64,000 nucleotides of DNA from contig JBFPJN010000003.1 in NCBI GenBank assembly GCA_040839025.1, forward strand, positions 124,001-188,000, written 5' to 3'. The DNA is from Alphaproteobacteria bacterium LSUCC0719. Lineage in GTDB: Bacteria > Pseudomonadota > Alphaproteobacteria > Puniceispirillales > Puniceispirillaceae. The notes under the pieces are model-generated. The model was given only the letters and a program-made list of their open reading frames with translations, did not search any database and was not told where the DNA came from. Both the position numbers and the translations under genes were made by a program. Position 1 is the stretch's first letter; every line of letters begins with the position of its first letter. Positions 52,583 through 60,600 of the stretch are shown here, one piece after another.

Positions 52583-54729
52583 CGGAACGACAAGGTCAGT
52601 CCAGATTGCACTTTGACTATTTCATTTTCGCGCCGGACTTTTTCCAGAGTTTTGTGGCGGACTGAACCGAATTGATATGCTTGTTTCGAAATCAGTGGTG
52701 CACCGACATTATCACCGTCGATCTCACCAATTTTTATCCGATAAGTTAAACCTACCGAATTAGTCGAAATACCTTGTTCGGGTACATCGTGTTTGGCTTC
52801 CAATGTCCAGCCGTCACCAAGAAATCCTGACACAGCCAAACTATACTCGCGCCCCTCAAGATCAGAAGATCCACCAACTCCATCCCATTTGTATTTTCTC
52901 ACATAAACGCGACTGGACGGCATGTATGGCACCTGAACTCCGACCTCGAGGTCATACCCATCCAACGCATGCTCAGTCACCCCACCTGGACCAGGCCGCC
53001 ATCCCGTTAGTGCTTTGTACTTGTTGGCCGTTAGCTCAATTGGTGCGCTTTTAATCTCTAGACCAGCACTAACTCTTTTATGATCATAGGGGAACTCGTA
53101 ATCCAAAAATGTATTTGCCCCAAAAAGCCACCTTTCATCTTTAGATAGTCGCCTGTACCCAAAGCCAAGGTTGGCTGTGTGGCGGTTTCCACCATCGGAT
53201 GATGCGGCAGATCCTTGAACAAAAACGGTGTCTCTGTCGCCTTCGGTTTGCAATATCGGTTGAACGGTTGTTACCGAGATTTTTGGTTTGCCGCCCTCTC
53301 GGCCTGTCAAAGAAACTTCAGTATTAGGCAGGGCCTTGCGAAATTTTTCTTCGACTTTTGAAAGTGCCAATTCCTCGGCTTTTTGCTCGATCGCACTGCT
53401 TACGTCTTTGTCATCATTTTTCGCCTGGCCAGCGGCAGCAACTAGGGGTACGAGAATCTGTTCGCCCACAATTGTAGGCTTTTCATCCTCAAACTTTGAA
53501 AAGCTATCCTTCGTATCCTTTGAAGTTTCGGTATTTTGGATTTTGGTGGAGTTGTTGTTCTCAGCCATTCTTACTTTGGGCAACTGTTTTTCTAGAGATA
53601 TATGCTCAAAAACTTCCGTGACTGCCCGCCGGTTCTTCGCCCAAGCTGTTTCATCAGAGGCCTTAATAAGCGGTTTTTCTTTGCCATAGGAAACAAGTTT
53701 AATCCGATTGGTATTCACGCCTTTTGCGACCAAATATGCGCGGACGCTTTGCGCTCTCTTTAATCCAAGCACGATATTGTCATCGTTCGTTCTCCCCTCG
53801 TCAGCGTGCCCCTCAATCAACACATCAAGTTCTGGGTTAGCGTTTAAGTTGGCTGCCTGCTGATCGAGCTTTGCAAAGTCCTCATCGCGAATTGCATAGC
53901 TGTTGAGTTGAAAAATTGCTGTGTGAACGACACCAGTAATCGAGGGGACTACCTCATGCTGAGTTGTCTTAACTTTTGTTAAGTTTTTTCTATCAGGGCT
54001 TGTCAACAGCGTCACAGACGATGTTGGTGCCTGCCAACTATTTGGCTGAGCATATAAATGATGAACAGGCAGGATAGAATGACTGTTGTGATTGTCAGAT
54101 AATTTGCAAACCCGATCTAATCGAATTTGCTCCATATTTATGTCTGGTGTAATGGAATGTCTGACAAATTTAATACCCGCTTCTAGTGCCACACCTAGCG
54201 TCTCGATAGTTGAATGCTTTTCATAGACTAGTTCAGGGCCACTTTCCTTTTGGGTCGCTTTGCTCCCTAAGACAACACTCTTCTTTTTGGCATCAGTAGA
54301 TGCATTCCCAGCGGAAGCTAATTTGCTGACGACAAATTCACTCGACGAAACAAGTGTATTTGAAAAATGCAAAGGCGTATCCGTGTGAATTATTTCCGTA
54401 AATTCTAAGGGTTGGAAATTAGAATCTAATTTTGTTAATCGCTTTTCCAGATGACGAAGGCCAATTTTCTCTGGAGCATTGTTCCTAAGAAACTCAGCTT
54501 CTCTACTTTGAGGGTGTTCAAGAATGATCCTTGCAAGGTCTTGATATGCAGACCGTAGCAAGCGTACTTTTTCCCGATCACTCAGGCTAGAAAGATCAGA
54601 AACATCCAACGCCCGATAATAGTCAGCCACTGCCTCAGCATACATTTTTGCAGGCTTATCTGTGCCAGACCGATCACATTGGCCTGAACCTAGGAAAAAA
54701 AATAAGCATGTTGTCACTTCTAACAACAT
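52579..54729 (-). CDS. OmpA-domain/inverse autotransporter beta-barrel protein without passenger
   Basis: A 716-residue envelope protein. It has a short hydrophobic N-terminus (TTCLFFFLGSGQC, no canonical lipobox) and an uncharacterised region to about 265. An OmpA-like peptidoglycan-binding domain spans 267-375 (ELDVLIEGHADEGRTNDDN, LGLKRAQSVRAYLVAKGV, AKNRRAVTE). A linker follows, then an inverse-autotransporter barrel at about 450-716 (GGNRHTANLGFGYRRL, WLFGANTFLDYEFPYDHKR, DGYDLEVGVQVPYMPS). Intimin/invasin-type proteins continue after the barrel into Ig and lectin domains; this one stops, and a lectin/Ig protein is encoded separately downstream. The OmpA domain replaces the usual LysM. 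Codon and base use are AT-richer than the core genome. Confidence 0.8.
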   Translation of the reverse strand: MLLEVTTCLFFFLGSGQCDRSGTDKPAKMYAEAVADYYRALDVSDLSSLSDREKVRLLRSAYQDLARIILEHPQSREAEFLRNNAPEKIGLRHLEKRLTKLDSNFQPLEFTEIIHTDTPLHFSNTLVSSSEFVVSKLASAGNASTDAKKKSVVLGSKATQKESGPELVYEKHSTIETLGVALEAGIKFVRHSITPDINMEQIRLDRVCKLSDNHNSHSILPVHHLYAQPNSWQAPTSSVTLLTSPDRKNLTKVKTTQHEVVPSITGVVHTAIFQLNSYAIRDEDFAKLDQQAANLNANPELDVLIEGHADEGRTNDDNIVLGLKRAQSVRAYLVAKGVNTNRIKLVSYGKEKPLIKASDETAWAKNRRAVTEVFEHISLEKQLPKVRMAENNNSTKIQNTETSKDTKDSFSKFEDEKPTIVGEQILVPLVAAAGQAKNDDKDVSSAIEQKAEELALSKVEEKFRKALPNTEVSLTGREGGKPKISVTTVQPILQTEGDRDTVFVQGSAASSDGGNRHTANLGFGYRRLSKDERWLFGANTFLDYEFPYDHKRVSAGLEIKSAPIELTANKYKALTGWRPGPGGVTEHALDGYDLEVGVQVPYMPSSRVYVRKYKWDGVGGSSDLEGREYSLAVSGFLGDGWTLEAKHDVPEQGISTNSVGLTYRIKIGEIDGDNVGAPLISKQAYQFGSVRHKTLEKVRRENEIVKVQSGLTLSFR
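54695..54702. repeat. Run of eight A (T on coding strand) near the start of the barrel gene
   Basis: An (A)8 tract lies at codons 10-12 of the inverse-autotransporter gene. Loss or gain of one base would shift the frame in the signal region. Such tracts can cause slipped-strand phase variation of surface proteins, but one tract of eight is only suggestive. Confidence 0.4.
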
Positions 54730-54943
54730 TGATAATTAGGCCTAATGTAATTTGTCTTAGATAGTTACGACTTTTACGACTAATACTATATCTTCAGCCT
54801 AGTTTTTCTAAAGATAGTCTCTTTTTTTATAGCCTAAAACTGACCTTCATTAGCAAAAGGCTTCGAGTTTCGCGGCTTGTGGACCGCGGGACTTTTTTCT
54901 AGAACTGGGTTCCACCTGCCTCGAAGCGCCACTAAATTTGCGG

Positions 54944-54949
54944 TATAAT
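54944..54949 (+). promoter_or_regulatory. -10 box for the HGGxST protein gene
   Basis: Perfect TATAAT 27 bases before the ATG at 54976; no good -35 box is seen 17 bases upstream. The surrounding gap 54730-54966 is AT-rich and contains no gene; it should also hold the promoter of the divergent barrel gene. Confidence 0.5.
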
Positions 54950-54975
54950 AACACCTCTTTAGCGGGGTGCTATTC

Positions 54976-55335
54976 ATGCTGACAAAAGACAACGTGACCA
55001 TCGGTATCGAGTGGCGGTTTGGGCCTGACTGGCCTGGGCAGCAGTGCGGTGCGAAGACACGTCGGGGCACCGCGTGTCAGCGTCCTGCCAACAAGAAGAA
55101 TGGACGTTGCCGGCTTCATGGCGGGGCCAGCACTGGCGCTAAGACTGAAGATGGGTTAGCGCGGATCTCGGCGGCGAACCTTCGTCACGGGAAGTTCACC
55201 AAGGACAAGCTAGAGAAGCGGCGTGAGAACACGGCCAAGGGACGGGAAATCAGGAAGGAGCTTCGCCAGATGGAGCGCGAGTTGATCGCCGGTGGGCTGC
55301 TCGACAAGCACTGGCGGGATAGCTTCCTGTCATAG
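54976..55335 (+). CDS. Small zinc-ribbon-like HGGxST protein of mobile elements
   Basis: A 119-residue basic protein. Residues about 25-60 form CGAKTRRGTACQRP followed by NGRCRLHGGASTGAKT, a Cys3-His motif widespread in small proteins of alphaproteobacterial phages and islands. The rest is a Lys/Arg/Glu-rich helical segment (KDKLEKRRENTAKGREIRKEL). It may bind nucleic acid; the role is unknown. It is convergent with the AAA ATPase gene across the candidate origin. The ATG at 54976 is preferred to the GTG at 54967. Confidence 0.7.
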   Translation: MLTKDNVTIGIEWRFGPDWPGQQCGAKTRRGTACQRPANKKNGRCRLHGGASTGAKTEDGLARISAANLRHGKFTKDKLEKRRENTAKGREIRKELRQMERELIAGGLLDKHWRDSFLS

Positions 55336-55404
55336 GTATTGTCGCAAGCAGAACGATGATACCTCACTGACCAAGGTGCTTTTTCATTCACCAAATTTTT
55401 CATT

Positions 55405-55553
55405 CCGTTCAGTGTTCACCCCCCTTACGGGGGGTGAACATGAACACTGGCGTTCAGTTGGTCGTTCAGACTGAACAGCCGCAAATCAGCAGAAACCCTG
55501 GTTTGTTCAGCCGGCTCGTGCCGGCTGAACAGGGATGTGAACAGGCTTGTTCA
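55405..55553. other. Candidate replication origin with TGTTCA/TGAACA hairpins
   Basis: Two hairpins of identical design, each with a 12-bp perfect stem and 4-base loop, lie at 55413-55440 (TGTTCACCCCCC arm, TTAC loop) and 55504-55531 (TGTTCAGCCGGC arm, TCGT loop). Further GTTCAG/CTGAAC pairs are at 55441-55456, 55464-55476 and 55538-55553 (TGAACA-GGCT-TGTTCA). About ten copies of the half-site occur in 150 bases. The cluster lies beside the RepA-like ATPase and primase genes, as origins of satellite elements do. The strong hairpins could also terminate the two convergent transcripts. Confidence 0.65.
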
Positions 55554-56666
55554 GAAGGGTAGATCTTCATCATGAACAAGATTGAGTTCTTGCGGCTGAT
55601 CGAATTCATCCGGCCACAGGTCGTAAAGTAGGTGCCAACCATTCGATGTAATACGAGGATCCCGAGTTAAGCCTTCCAGGAACTTCTCTTCCATCAGCTT
55701 GTGCATATACCCACTAATGGTGCCTGTGCCGATGCCAAGATCATCACTGATTTTGCGATAGGTTTCTCGGCCTTTCTGGGCCAAGTATTTCAGAAGCCTG
55801 TATCGCGGCTCAATCGTATCCTCGTTCGCCTCGAAGAACAGCTTCGTGATGCCGTCATTGTCAGGACGAAGTGACAATGAAAGTTCATCATTTGCTGGTC
55901 GTCGATTGCGAACTTTCTCGAACGACAGTTCGAAGCGAGCTTCCTGATTATATGGCACCTTGTTCTTGTCCGTCTGCACAAGCTTAACCACATAATCCAT
56001 AGCCACTTCGATGATGGACGCGCCACGCTGCTGACCGCTTTTGCCAGCGTGATGGACGATCAGAACGGTGTACCCTTGAGACCGAAGCTTGATGAACCAA
56101 TCGTTCAAGAACCGTGTCTCGTCATTGTCGTTTTCGGAGACGCCGCGCCTGAGTGTAGACAGGTTGTCGAAGATCAGAACTTGAGGCCGCTTATCGGCGG
56201 CCTCAAACTCCTCGAGCATCTTCTCGAACTGTAACTGCTCTTCTGGCTCGTCCAAACATATGGGCACGCCGTCGCGAAACAGCTTTTCCGATGGCATGAT
56301 GAACAGATTATGCAGCGGTGCTCGGCATAGTTCGGAGAAGCGTTCCTTTAGGTCCGCTGTAGTCATCTCACCATCGATGTAGAGAACAGTATGCTGTCCA
56401 TTCAGATCCCATGGTAGGAAACGCTGCCTGCCTTCAGCTATTGCCACGGCAAGAGCCATACAGAACCACGACTTGCCTACACCTCTTGCAGCATAGACCA
56501 TCCCGTAGCTGTCCATCGGGAGCCACTTCGCGATTAGGAACTCGCGCGTCGGTACGTCTGCACTCGCTAGATCAGCTTGTGACATCACGTACCCGGACAG
56601 CGGGCGTTTCTCCCGCTGTCCGTTGTTGTTCGCTGCTAACTGTTGGAGTTCATGCAACGCGTCCAT
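55551..56666 (-). CDS. RepA-like AAA ATPase/helicase of the island
   Basis: A 371-residue protein of the AAA_25/RepA-like RecA-fold group. Walker A is AARGVGKSW near residue 60, Walker B is VLIFDNLSTLRRG, and the sensor region is TVLIVHHAGKSGQQRG. Its C-terminal part is a winged-helix-like domain (RYRLLKYLAQKGRETYRKISDDLGIGTGTISGYMHKL). Such proteins act as hexameric replicative helicases or initiators on plasmids and satellites. The ATG at 56666 overlaps the upstream primase gene by 17 bases and has GGGAGG before it. Confidence 0.85.
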   Translation of the reverse strand: MDALHELQQLAANNNGQREKRPLSGYVMSQADLASADVPTREFLIAKWLPMDSYGMVYAARGVGKSWFCMALAVAIAEGRQRFLPWDLNGQHTVLYIDGEMTTADLKERFSELCRAPLHNLFIMPSEKLFRDGVPICLDEPEEQLQFEKMLEEFEAADKRPQVLIFDNLSTLRRGVSENDNDETRFLNDWFIKLRSQGYTVLIVHHAGKSGQQRGASIIEVAMDYVVKLVQTDKNKVPYNQEARFELSFEKVRNRRPANDELSLSLRPDNDGITKLFFEANEDTIEPRYRLLKYLAQKGRETYRKISDDLGIGTGTISGYMHKLMEEKFLEGLTRDPRITSNGWHLLYDLWPDEFDQPQELNLVHDEDLPF

Positions 56667-57429
56667 GACGTGCCTCCCTCTTTGCGATAGAGCGGCAGAT
56701 GCGCTGGATGTCCCTATCAGGTAGGGGTGGATGGACGCATCGTGAGTTGATCTCGAGAAGCATGGCCTCGACTTCACACTCGGCATAGCCTTTGCGGAAC
56801 AAGTAGCCGCACCGACGTGTCATCTCACAATCCCGATTACCTTCGTAGATTGGCGCAAGCAAATCTACCCGGGGTCCTCGGCGCTGGCCTTTGCCAAACT
56901 GCTTTTTCGGGGGGTTCTGGATGAAGTTTTCCAGCACACCGCAGAGCCTGGTGATGTCTTGCGGTTCTATTAGATCCACATCTACCCAGTTGTAAGCGCC
57001 CGTATTACCAATGCTCCCTGGTGCGATGACATATGCACCACTCGACCTGATGTCCATGCCAGGCAATATACCGACTGGCGATGGCAGGACCGTGTCCCAA
57101 GTTCGATAATAGAGATGGAAGCCACCACTCGGCGTTTCTACGACCGCCCTTGTGCTGCAAGGAAGTGCAAAGCTGCGGAATGACTGCAAGCCATCCACAC
57201 CATTCTTGAGATCAAGATCAAGAATGGTCAGGCCATTGATCGGCCCGGTCGGCAGCCCAATCATTGCGTCTGGAAACGGTTCAAACAGCCGCTCGATCTC
57301 GTCGGCGTCTGCTGTAGCTCGCTGCTTCCATCCGTTTATATAGGGAGACTTGTCTGTCGGTTTGGCTGGAAACACCCTCCAGCCAAACCGTGAGGACAGT
57401 TCGAGTGCATTAGCAATATTACTCCCCAT
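56650..57429 (-). CDS. Primase-polymerase (bifunctional DNA primase/polymerase, PrimPol)
   Basis: A 259-residue primase. The Prim-Pol domain has FGWRVFPAKPTDKSPYINGWKQ, the catalytic acid pair in GLTILDLDLKNG, PSGGFHLYYR and GMDIRSSGAYVIAPGS. A C-terminal PriCT-like helical region has DCEMTRRCGYLFRKGY and PLPDRDIQRICRSI. It would start DNA synthesis during island replication. ATG at 57429 has GGAGG six bases upstream and overlaps the excisionase stop (TGATG), so the three replication/control genes form one coupled operon. Confidence 0.88.
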   Translation of the reverse strand: MGSNIANALELSSRFGWRVFPAKPTDKSPYINGWKQRATADADEIERLFEPFPDAMIGLPTGPINGLTILDLDLKNGVDGLQSFRSFALPCSTRAVVETPSGGFHLYYRTWDTVLPSPVGILPGMDIRSSGAYVIAPGSIGNTGAYNWVDVDLIEPQDITRLCGVLENFIQNPPKKQFGKGQRRGPRVDLLAPIYEGNRDCEMTRRCGYLFRKGYAECEVEAMLLEINSRCVHPPLPDRDIQRICRSIAKREARHGRVA

Positions 57430-57674
57430 CACATACCTCCCTGCGCCCTGGTGTTTATCCAGGCTTCGATATCAGCGACACGCCAAGCGACAACGCGGTC
57501 ACTGACATGAATGCGTTTTGGGAAGTTTGGTTGATCGGCAAGCGCGTATAGATGCTTGCGGCTGATGCCGAGCATCGCGGCGGCCTCTTTGGGCCTAACC
57601 AGCGTCTGATTGGATAGGGCACGCGCACTTTGCAGTGCTGCGGCTAGTGTTTTGTTTAGTTCTGAAGAAGCCAT
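57429..57674 (-). CDS. AlpA/excisionase-type helix-turn-helix protein
   Basis: An 81-residue DNA-binding protein with a MerR/AlpA-like HTH (LVRPKEAAAMLGISRKHLYALADQPNFPKRI) followed by VVAWRVADIEAWINTRAQ. Such proteins activate or direct excision of islands and regulate their integrase. It is the first gene of the operon with the primase and ATPase and lies next to the attR-side repeat, matching the usual location of xis beside an attachment site. The 305 bases upstream (57675-57979) contain no other supported gene and must hold its promoter. Confidence 0.85.
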   Translation of the reverse strand: MASSELNKTLAAALQSARALSNQTLVRPKEAAAMLGISRKHLYALADQPNFPKRIHVSDRVVAWRVADIEAWINTRAQGGM

Positions 57675-57979
57675 TTCGAATCCTTTGGGCTTGGTGCCAG
57701 AGACATTCGAAATGTATAGGGATGCCTCTGACGCATTGATTACAACGTCTAGAGACTTCGCCCTTTGCCACTTGCAGTGCCGAGTGCTGTGGCCTTCCTG
57801 CCGGAAGAGGTGGTCTGTGCCCTTGTCAGGGGGCTGGTATTCGTTTCGACCTGCGGCCAGTTGCGTGTTTCCGCTTACTTCGGCGCGGTGCAACTCATAA
57901 CACTATATGTTACGTCGAGAATCGCTGACAAGACCAGATGTGGTAAATAAATGAAAAAATACCACCCCGTCTCTGCCCA

Positions 57980-58285
57980 TCCATCACCCGCCCGAGGTCC
58001 GAGGCAGGACCACCCCCAAGCATACGCCCGACCCCCTCGGCCCAAAACGATCAAGATCTAGCAACCACTCCCAGTAACCCGGTCCGGCGTACGGGAGGCG
58101 GGAGTCGCGAAGCTTTAACCGCGAGACTCTGTCCCCGGACCACGGTCCAGGGCTGTTATCCAGACTGTTATCCAAAATAGGGCGTTGGCTGACAGGCGCT
58201 GATCAGCTAAGATACTGAATAGATTGAAAGTCAGGTCTTGAATGGTCCCTGGGTAGGGCGTCGAACCCATCTCCTGGGCACCATT
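57980..58285. repeat. 306-bp perfect inverted repeat, right copy
   Basis: Exact reverse complement of 50036-50341. Together they bound the 7.6-kb segment B (adhesin operon, HGGxST gene, origin, ATPase, primase, excisionase). Its right end is the attR core. Confidence 0.92.
58270..58285 (+). other. attR core
   Basis: TCTCCTGGGCACCATT, identical to the tRNA-Leu 3' end core. Left flank is the element's 306-bp arm; right flank (CATCCATGTATATC) should be the original chromosomal sequence after tRNA-Leu. Confidence 0.85.
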
Positions 58286-58782
58286 CATCCATGTATATCA
58301 CTGATATGTCGGCATTTTATGTGCTGACAGGTCATGTGGCATACAGCATGGCGCACAGATCTTTGAGCGCACAATTGGCGACTGACCCGCCACCCCCCAC
58401 ACACATCAAAATACGTACACACCCCCATGGCCCATGCATGGGGTGGGTATTGTGATGTCAAAGGCGGGTGAGGTGAGGCATGAAGGTGTCTATCCAGAGG
58501 TGGGTAGCTGTCACCGATATGGTCACTTCCCTGTGCTGTACTGGAAACGGTAAGGGTCAGTGTGACACAATTTGGGTAGACCACCGGGTAGACCAAAACA
58601 GTGCGTTGACGAGTGTCCACGCAAATGGGAGTCTGGCCGCGGCTTTGGTTACAGCATTTGACTGGTGCCCACACCGAGAACCATCACGTCTCCCGGGCAC
58701 CACGCACCATCACAATTGATGTGCTGACACGCTGTAATCGAAACATTGTTGTTGTTTCGATGAAGGTGTGGGTGAATTAAAG
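58286..58782. other. Intergenic region right of the island with repeat arms and a decayed att-like site
   Basis: About 500 bases without a supported gene. It holds a two-armed dispersed repeat (58376-58500) whose arms recur separately at 60537-60600 and 62229-62300. A 17-bp word (58350-58366) recurs inverted at 62371-62387. GGGTAGACCA is duplicated near 58575, and TCTCCCGGGCACCAC at 58689-58703 resembles the island core (13 of 16). It looks like a hotspot with traces of earlier insertions. Confidence 0.5.
58376..58500. repeat. Two-armed dispersed repeat, complete copy
   Basis: The left arm (58376-58440) matches the reverse complement of 60537-60600 at about 85 percent. The right arm (58427-58500) matches 62229-62300, beginning with a 22-bp exact block. 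The arms meet at a palindromic core around CCATGGCCCATGCATGG. The layout resembles a recombination site and its two hybrids. Confidence 0.55.
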
Positions 58783-59169
58783 ATGGTTACAGGTTTTTAT
58801 GCAGCGTTGCTTGGCATTTGGCTTATTGTCCTGTCATTGAGAGTGATTGCCCTTCGAGGAAATCCAGCATTCAAATGGTTCTCGCTTGGCAATCTGGGAG
58901 ACATATCCCTGCAGCGTGCTATTCGTGGTCATGGCAACTTGACTGAATACGCACCTTTTTTCCTTATCCTTCTATATTTCGTTGAGGCATCTGGCCTGGA
59001 TGTCACGTCTGTACATTGGTACGGATCGGTGTTTGTTTTGGGTCGTTTAATGCATGGTGTCTGTTTTGGTTTTTTAGAAAGGAACATGTTTTTAAGGGTT
59101 GGCGGAACTGTTCTGACTTTATTTCCAATTCTTGGCTTAAGCGTTGTTTTAATTCGCACCTTTATCTGA
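58783..59169 (+). CDS. MAPEG-family membrane protein
   Basis: A 128-residue protein with four hydrophobic helices. The MAPEG signature spans helices 1-2, with RVIALRGNPAFKW then QRAIRGHGNLTEYAPFFLILLYF; N and E in GNLTEYAP are family hallmarks. Members act in glutathione or eicosanoid metabolism, but bacterial roles are mostly unknown. The ATG at 58783 is preferred to a GTG five codons earlier. Confidence 0.85.
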   Translation: MVTGFYAALLGIWLIVLSLRVIALRGNPAFKWFSLGNLGDISLQRAIRGHGNLTEYAPFFLILLYFVEASGLDVTSVHWYGSVFVLGRLMHGVCFGFLERNMFLRVGGTVLTLFPILGLSVVLIRTFI

Positions 59170-59410
59170 GTGCCGTTAATTGGTTGGGTGGTTGTTCATC
59201 AAAGACAATCATCTCTGATGGACAAGTGACAGCTCTCAGACGGTCACGCACGGCATGTCTGAAGTCATTTGTTCAGCGCATTGGACGCCGAGTTGGCATT
59301 GCAGCGTCTATTGTCAGTGTGCCTTGGGAAGGCAAGGCATGAAGACGCGTTTGCTTCCAGCAAACAGATTCCATAAGCTTTTATTTTAATTCAGCGGCAA
59401 AGAGGTGCCT

Positions 59411-60400
59411 ATGGCCAAAATCGGCGTTCCAGCTCCGCAAAAGACAGGTCCATTCATCGGCCCGCAGACATTCATGAATGTGCCCTATTCAACCGACTTT
59501 ACCGAAGCTCTGGCGGTCATATTGGGCGTTCCCTATGACGGTGGCCTTCACCCGACAAGAATAGGCTCGCGGACAGGTCCGGCGGCGATCCGCGAACAGT
59601 CACAGCTTGTTCGGCCCTTCCAACCACCCCACGCAACCTATAATCCACTGGAATTGCTGCGGCTGGTTGATTGCGGGGATGCCGACACAACGCCCAGCAT
59701 CATCGAAGACAGTTTTACTGAAATCGAAGCCGCCGCCAGCGCAATATATGAGGCTGGAGCCTCTCCCCTGGCTTTTGGTGGCGATGGAAATATCACACTG
59801 CCACTGCTGCGTGCGGCGCATAAATATTACCCAAACCTTGTGGTTGTTCATATCGATGCCCACACCGACACCTACCGCAGCGACAGCAATCAGGATTATA
59901 TGCGCTACAATGTGGCCACTACATTTACCCGCGCTGCGGAAGAAGGGTTGATGGATGTTGCCGCATCAATGCATGTCGGCCCCCGCGGACCAACCAACGA
60001 CAATACGGTTTTCGATTATACGCGTGACGTTGGCTTCAGGCTTGTTGACGGTCATGAACTTTTTGAAACCGGCCTTGCAAATATGGCCAACTCTCTTGTG
60101 AGTGATCTGCAGGGCCGCGATGTGTATCTGTGTTTTGATATGGATTTTTTTGATCCGTCCTGCGCACCCGGTGTATGCACACCGACCTGGGGCGGCGCAA
60201 CTGCGCGCGAGGGGCTGGGGTTTTTACAGGCGCTTTCGGGATTGAATGTGGTTGGCGCTGACATCAATACGGTGTCACCGCCCCATGATGTTGGTGGGAT
60301 GACAGCGTTTCTGGCGGGCACTGTCGCACTGGAAATTCTGACCCTGTTTTGTCATGCCAAGGGGCTGGTCCCGGACAACGGCCAGCCAGCGCGCAGCTGA
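59411..60400 (+). CDS. Agmatinase/ureohydrolase-family protein with an altered metal site
   Basis: A 329-residue arginase/agmatinase-fold protein, normally hydrolysing a guanidino compound to urea with two manganese ions. VVHIDAHTDTY (four ligands' region) and CFDMDFFDPSCAPG (two aspartates) are intact. The first motif, usually GGDHS, reads GGDGNIT, so one metal-ligand histidine is missing. SRTGPAAIRE and the GADINTVSPPHD end motif are family-typical. It may bind one metal, have changed activity, or use another ligand. GAGG lies just before the ATG at 59411. Confidence 0.85.
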   Translation: MAKIGVPAPQKTGPFIGPQTFMNVPYSTDFTEALAVILGVPYDGGLHPTRIGSRTGPAAIREQSQLVRPFQPPHATYNPLELLRLVDCGDADTTPSIIEDSFTEIEAAASAIYEAGASPLAFGGDGNITLPLLRAAHKYYPNLVVVHIDAHTDTYRSDSNQDYMRYNVATTFTRAAEEGLMDVAASMHVGPRGPTNDNTVFDYTRDVGFRLVDGHELFETGLANMANSLVSDLQGRDVYLCFDMDFFDPSCAPGVCTPTWGGATAREGLGFLQALSGLNVVGADINTVSPPHDVGGMTAFLAGTVALEILTLFCHAKGLVPDNGQPARS

Positions 60401-60536
60401 TCCAGGAGGTTGGCGCAAAATGCCGATCCATGTTTATGCCTGTCTGTGCGCGGCTGCCCTGTCCGCACCTTCCATGACAAGAATGTCAAGAATGACAACA
60501 ATCACAAGGTGTCCATAAACCTCTGCCAATCACTCT

Positions 60537-60600
60537 CATGGGCGATGGGGGTGCGTACCTATTTTGATGTGTGTGGCGGGGGGTAGCGGATCAGTCACCA
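60537..60600 (-). repeat. Dispersed repeat, left arm only
   Basis: Reverse-oriented match to 58376-58440. It overlaps the last codons of the FG-GAP protein gene. The adjoining gap 60401-60536 between the ureohydrolase and this repeat contains no other gene. Confidence 0.55.

Noticed and set aside
58480-58719. 79-codon frame right of the island
   Set aside because: Composition and lack of motifs suggest non-coding repeat DNA.
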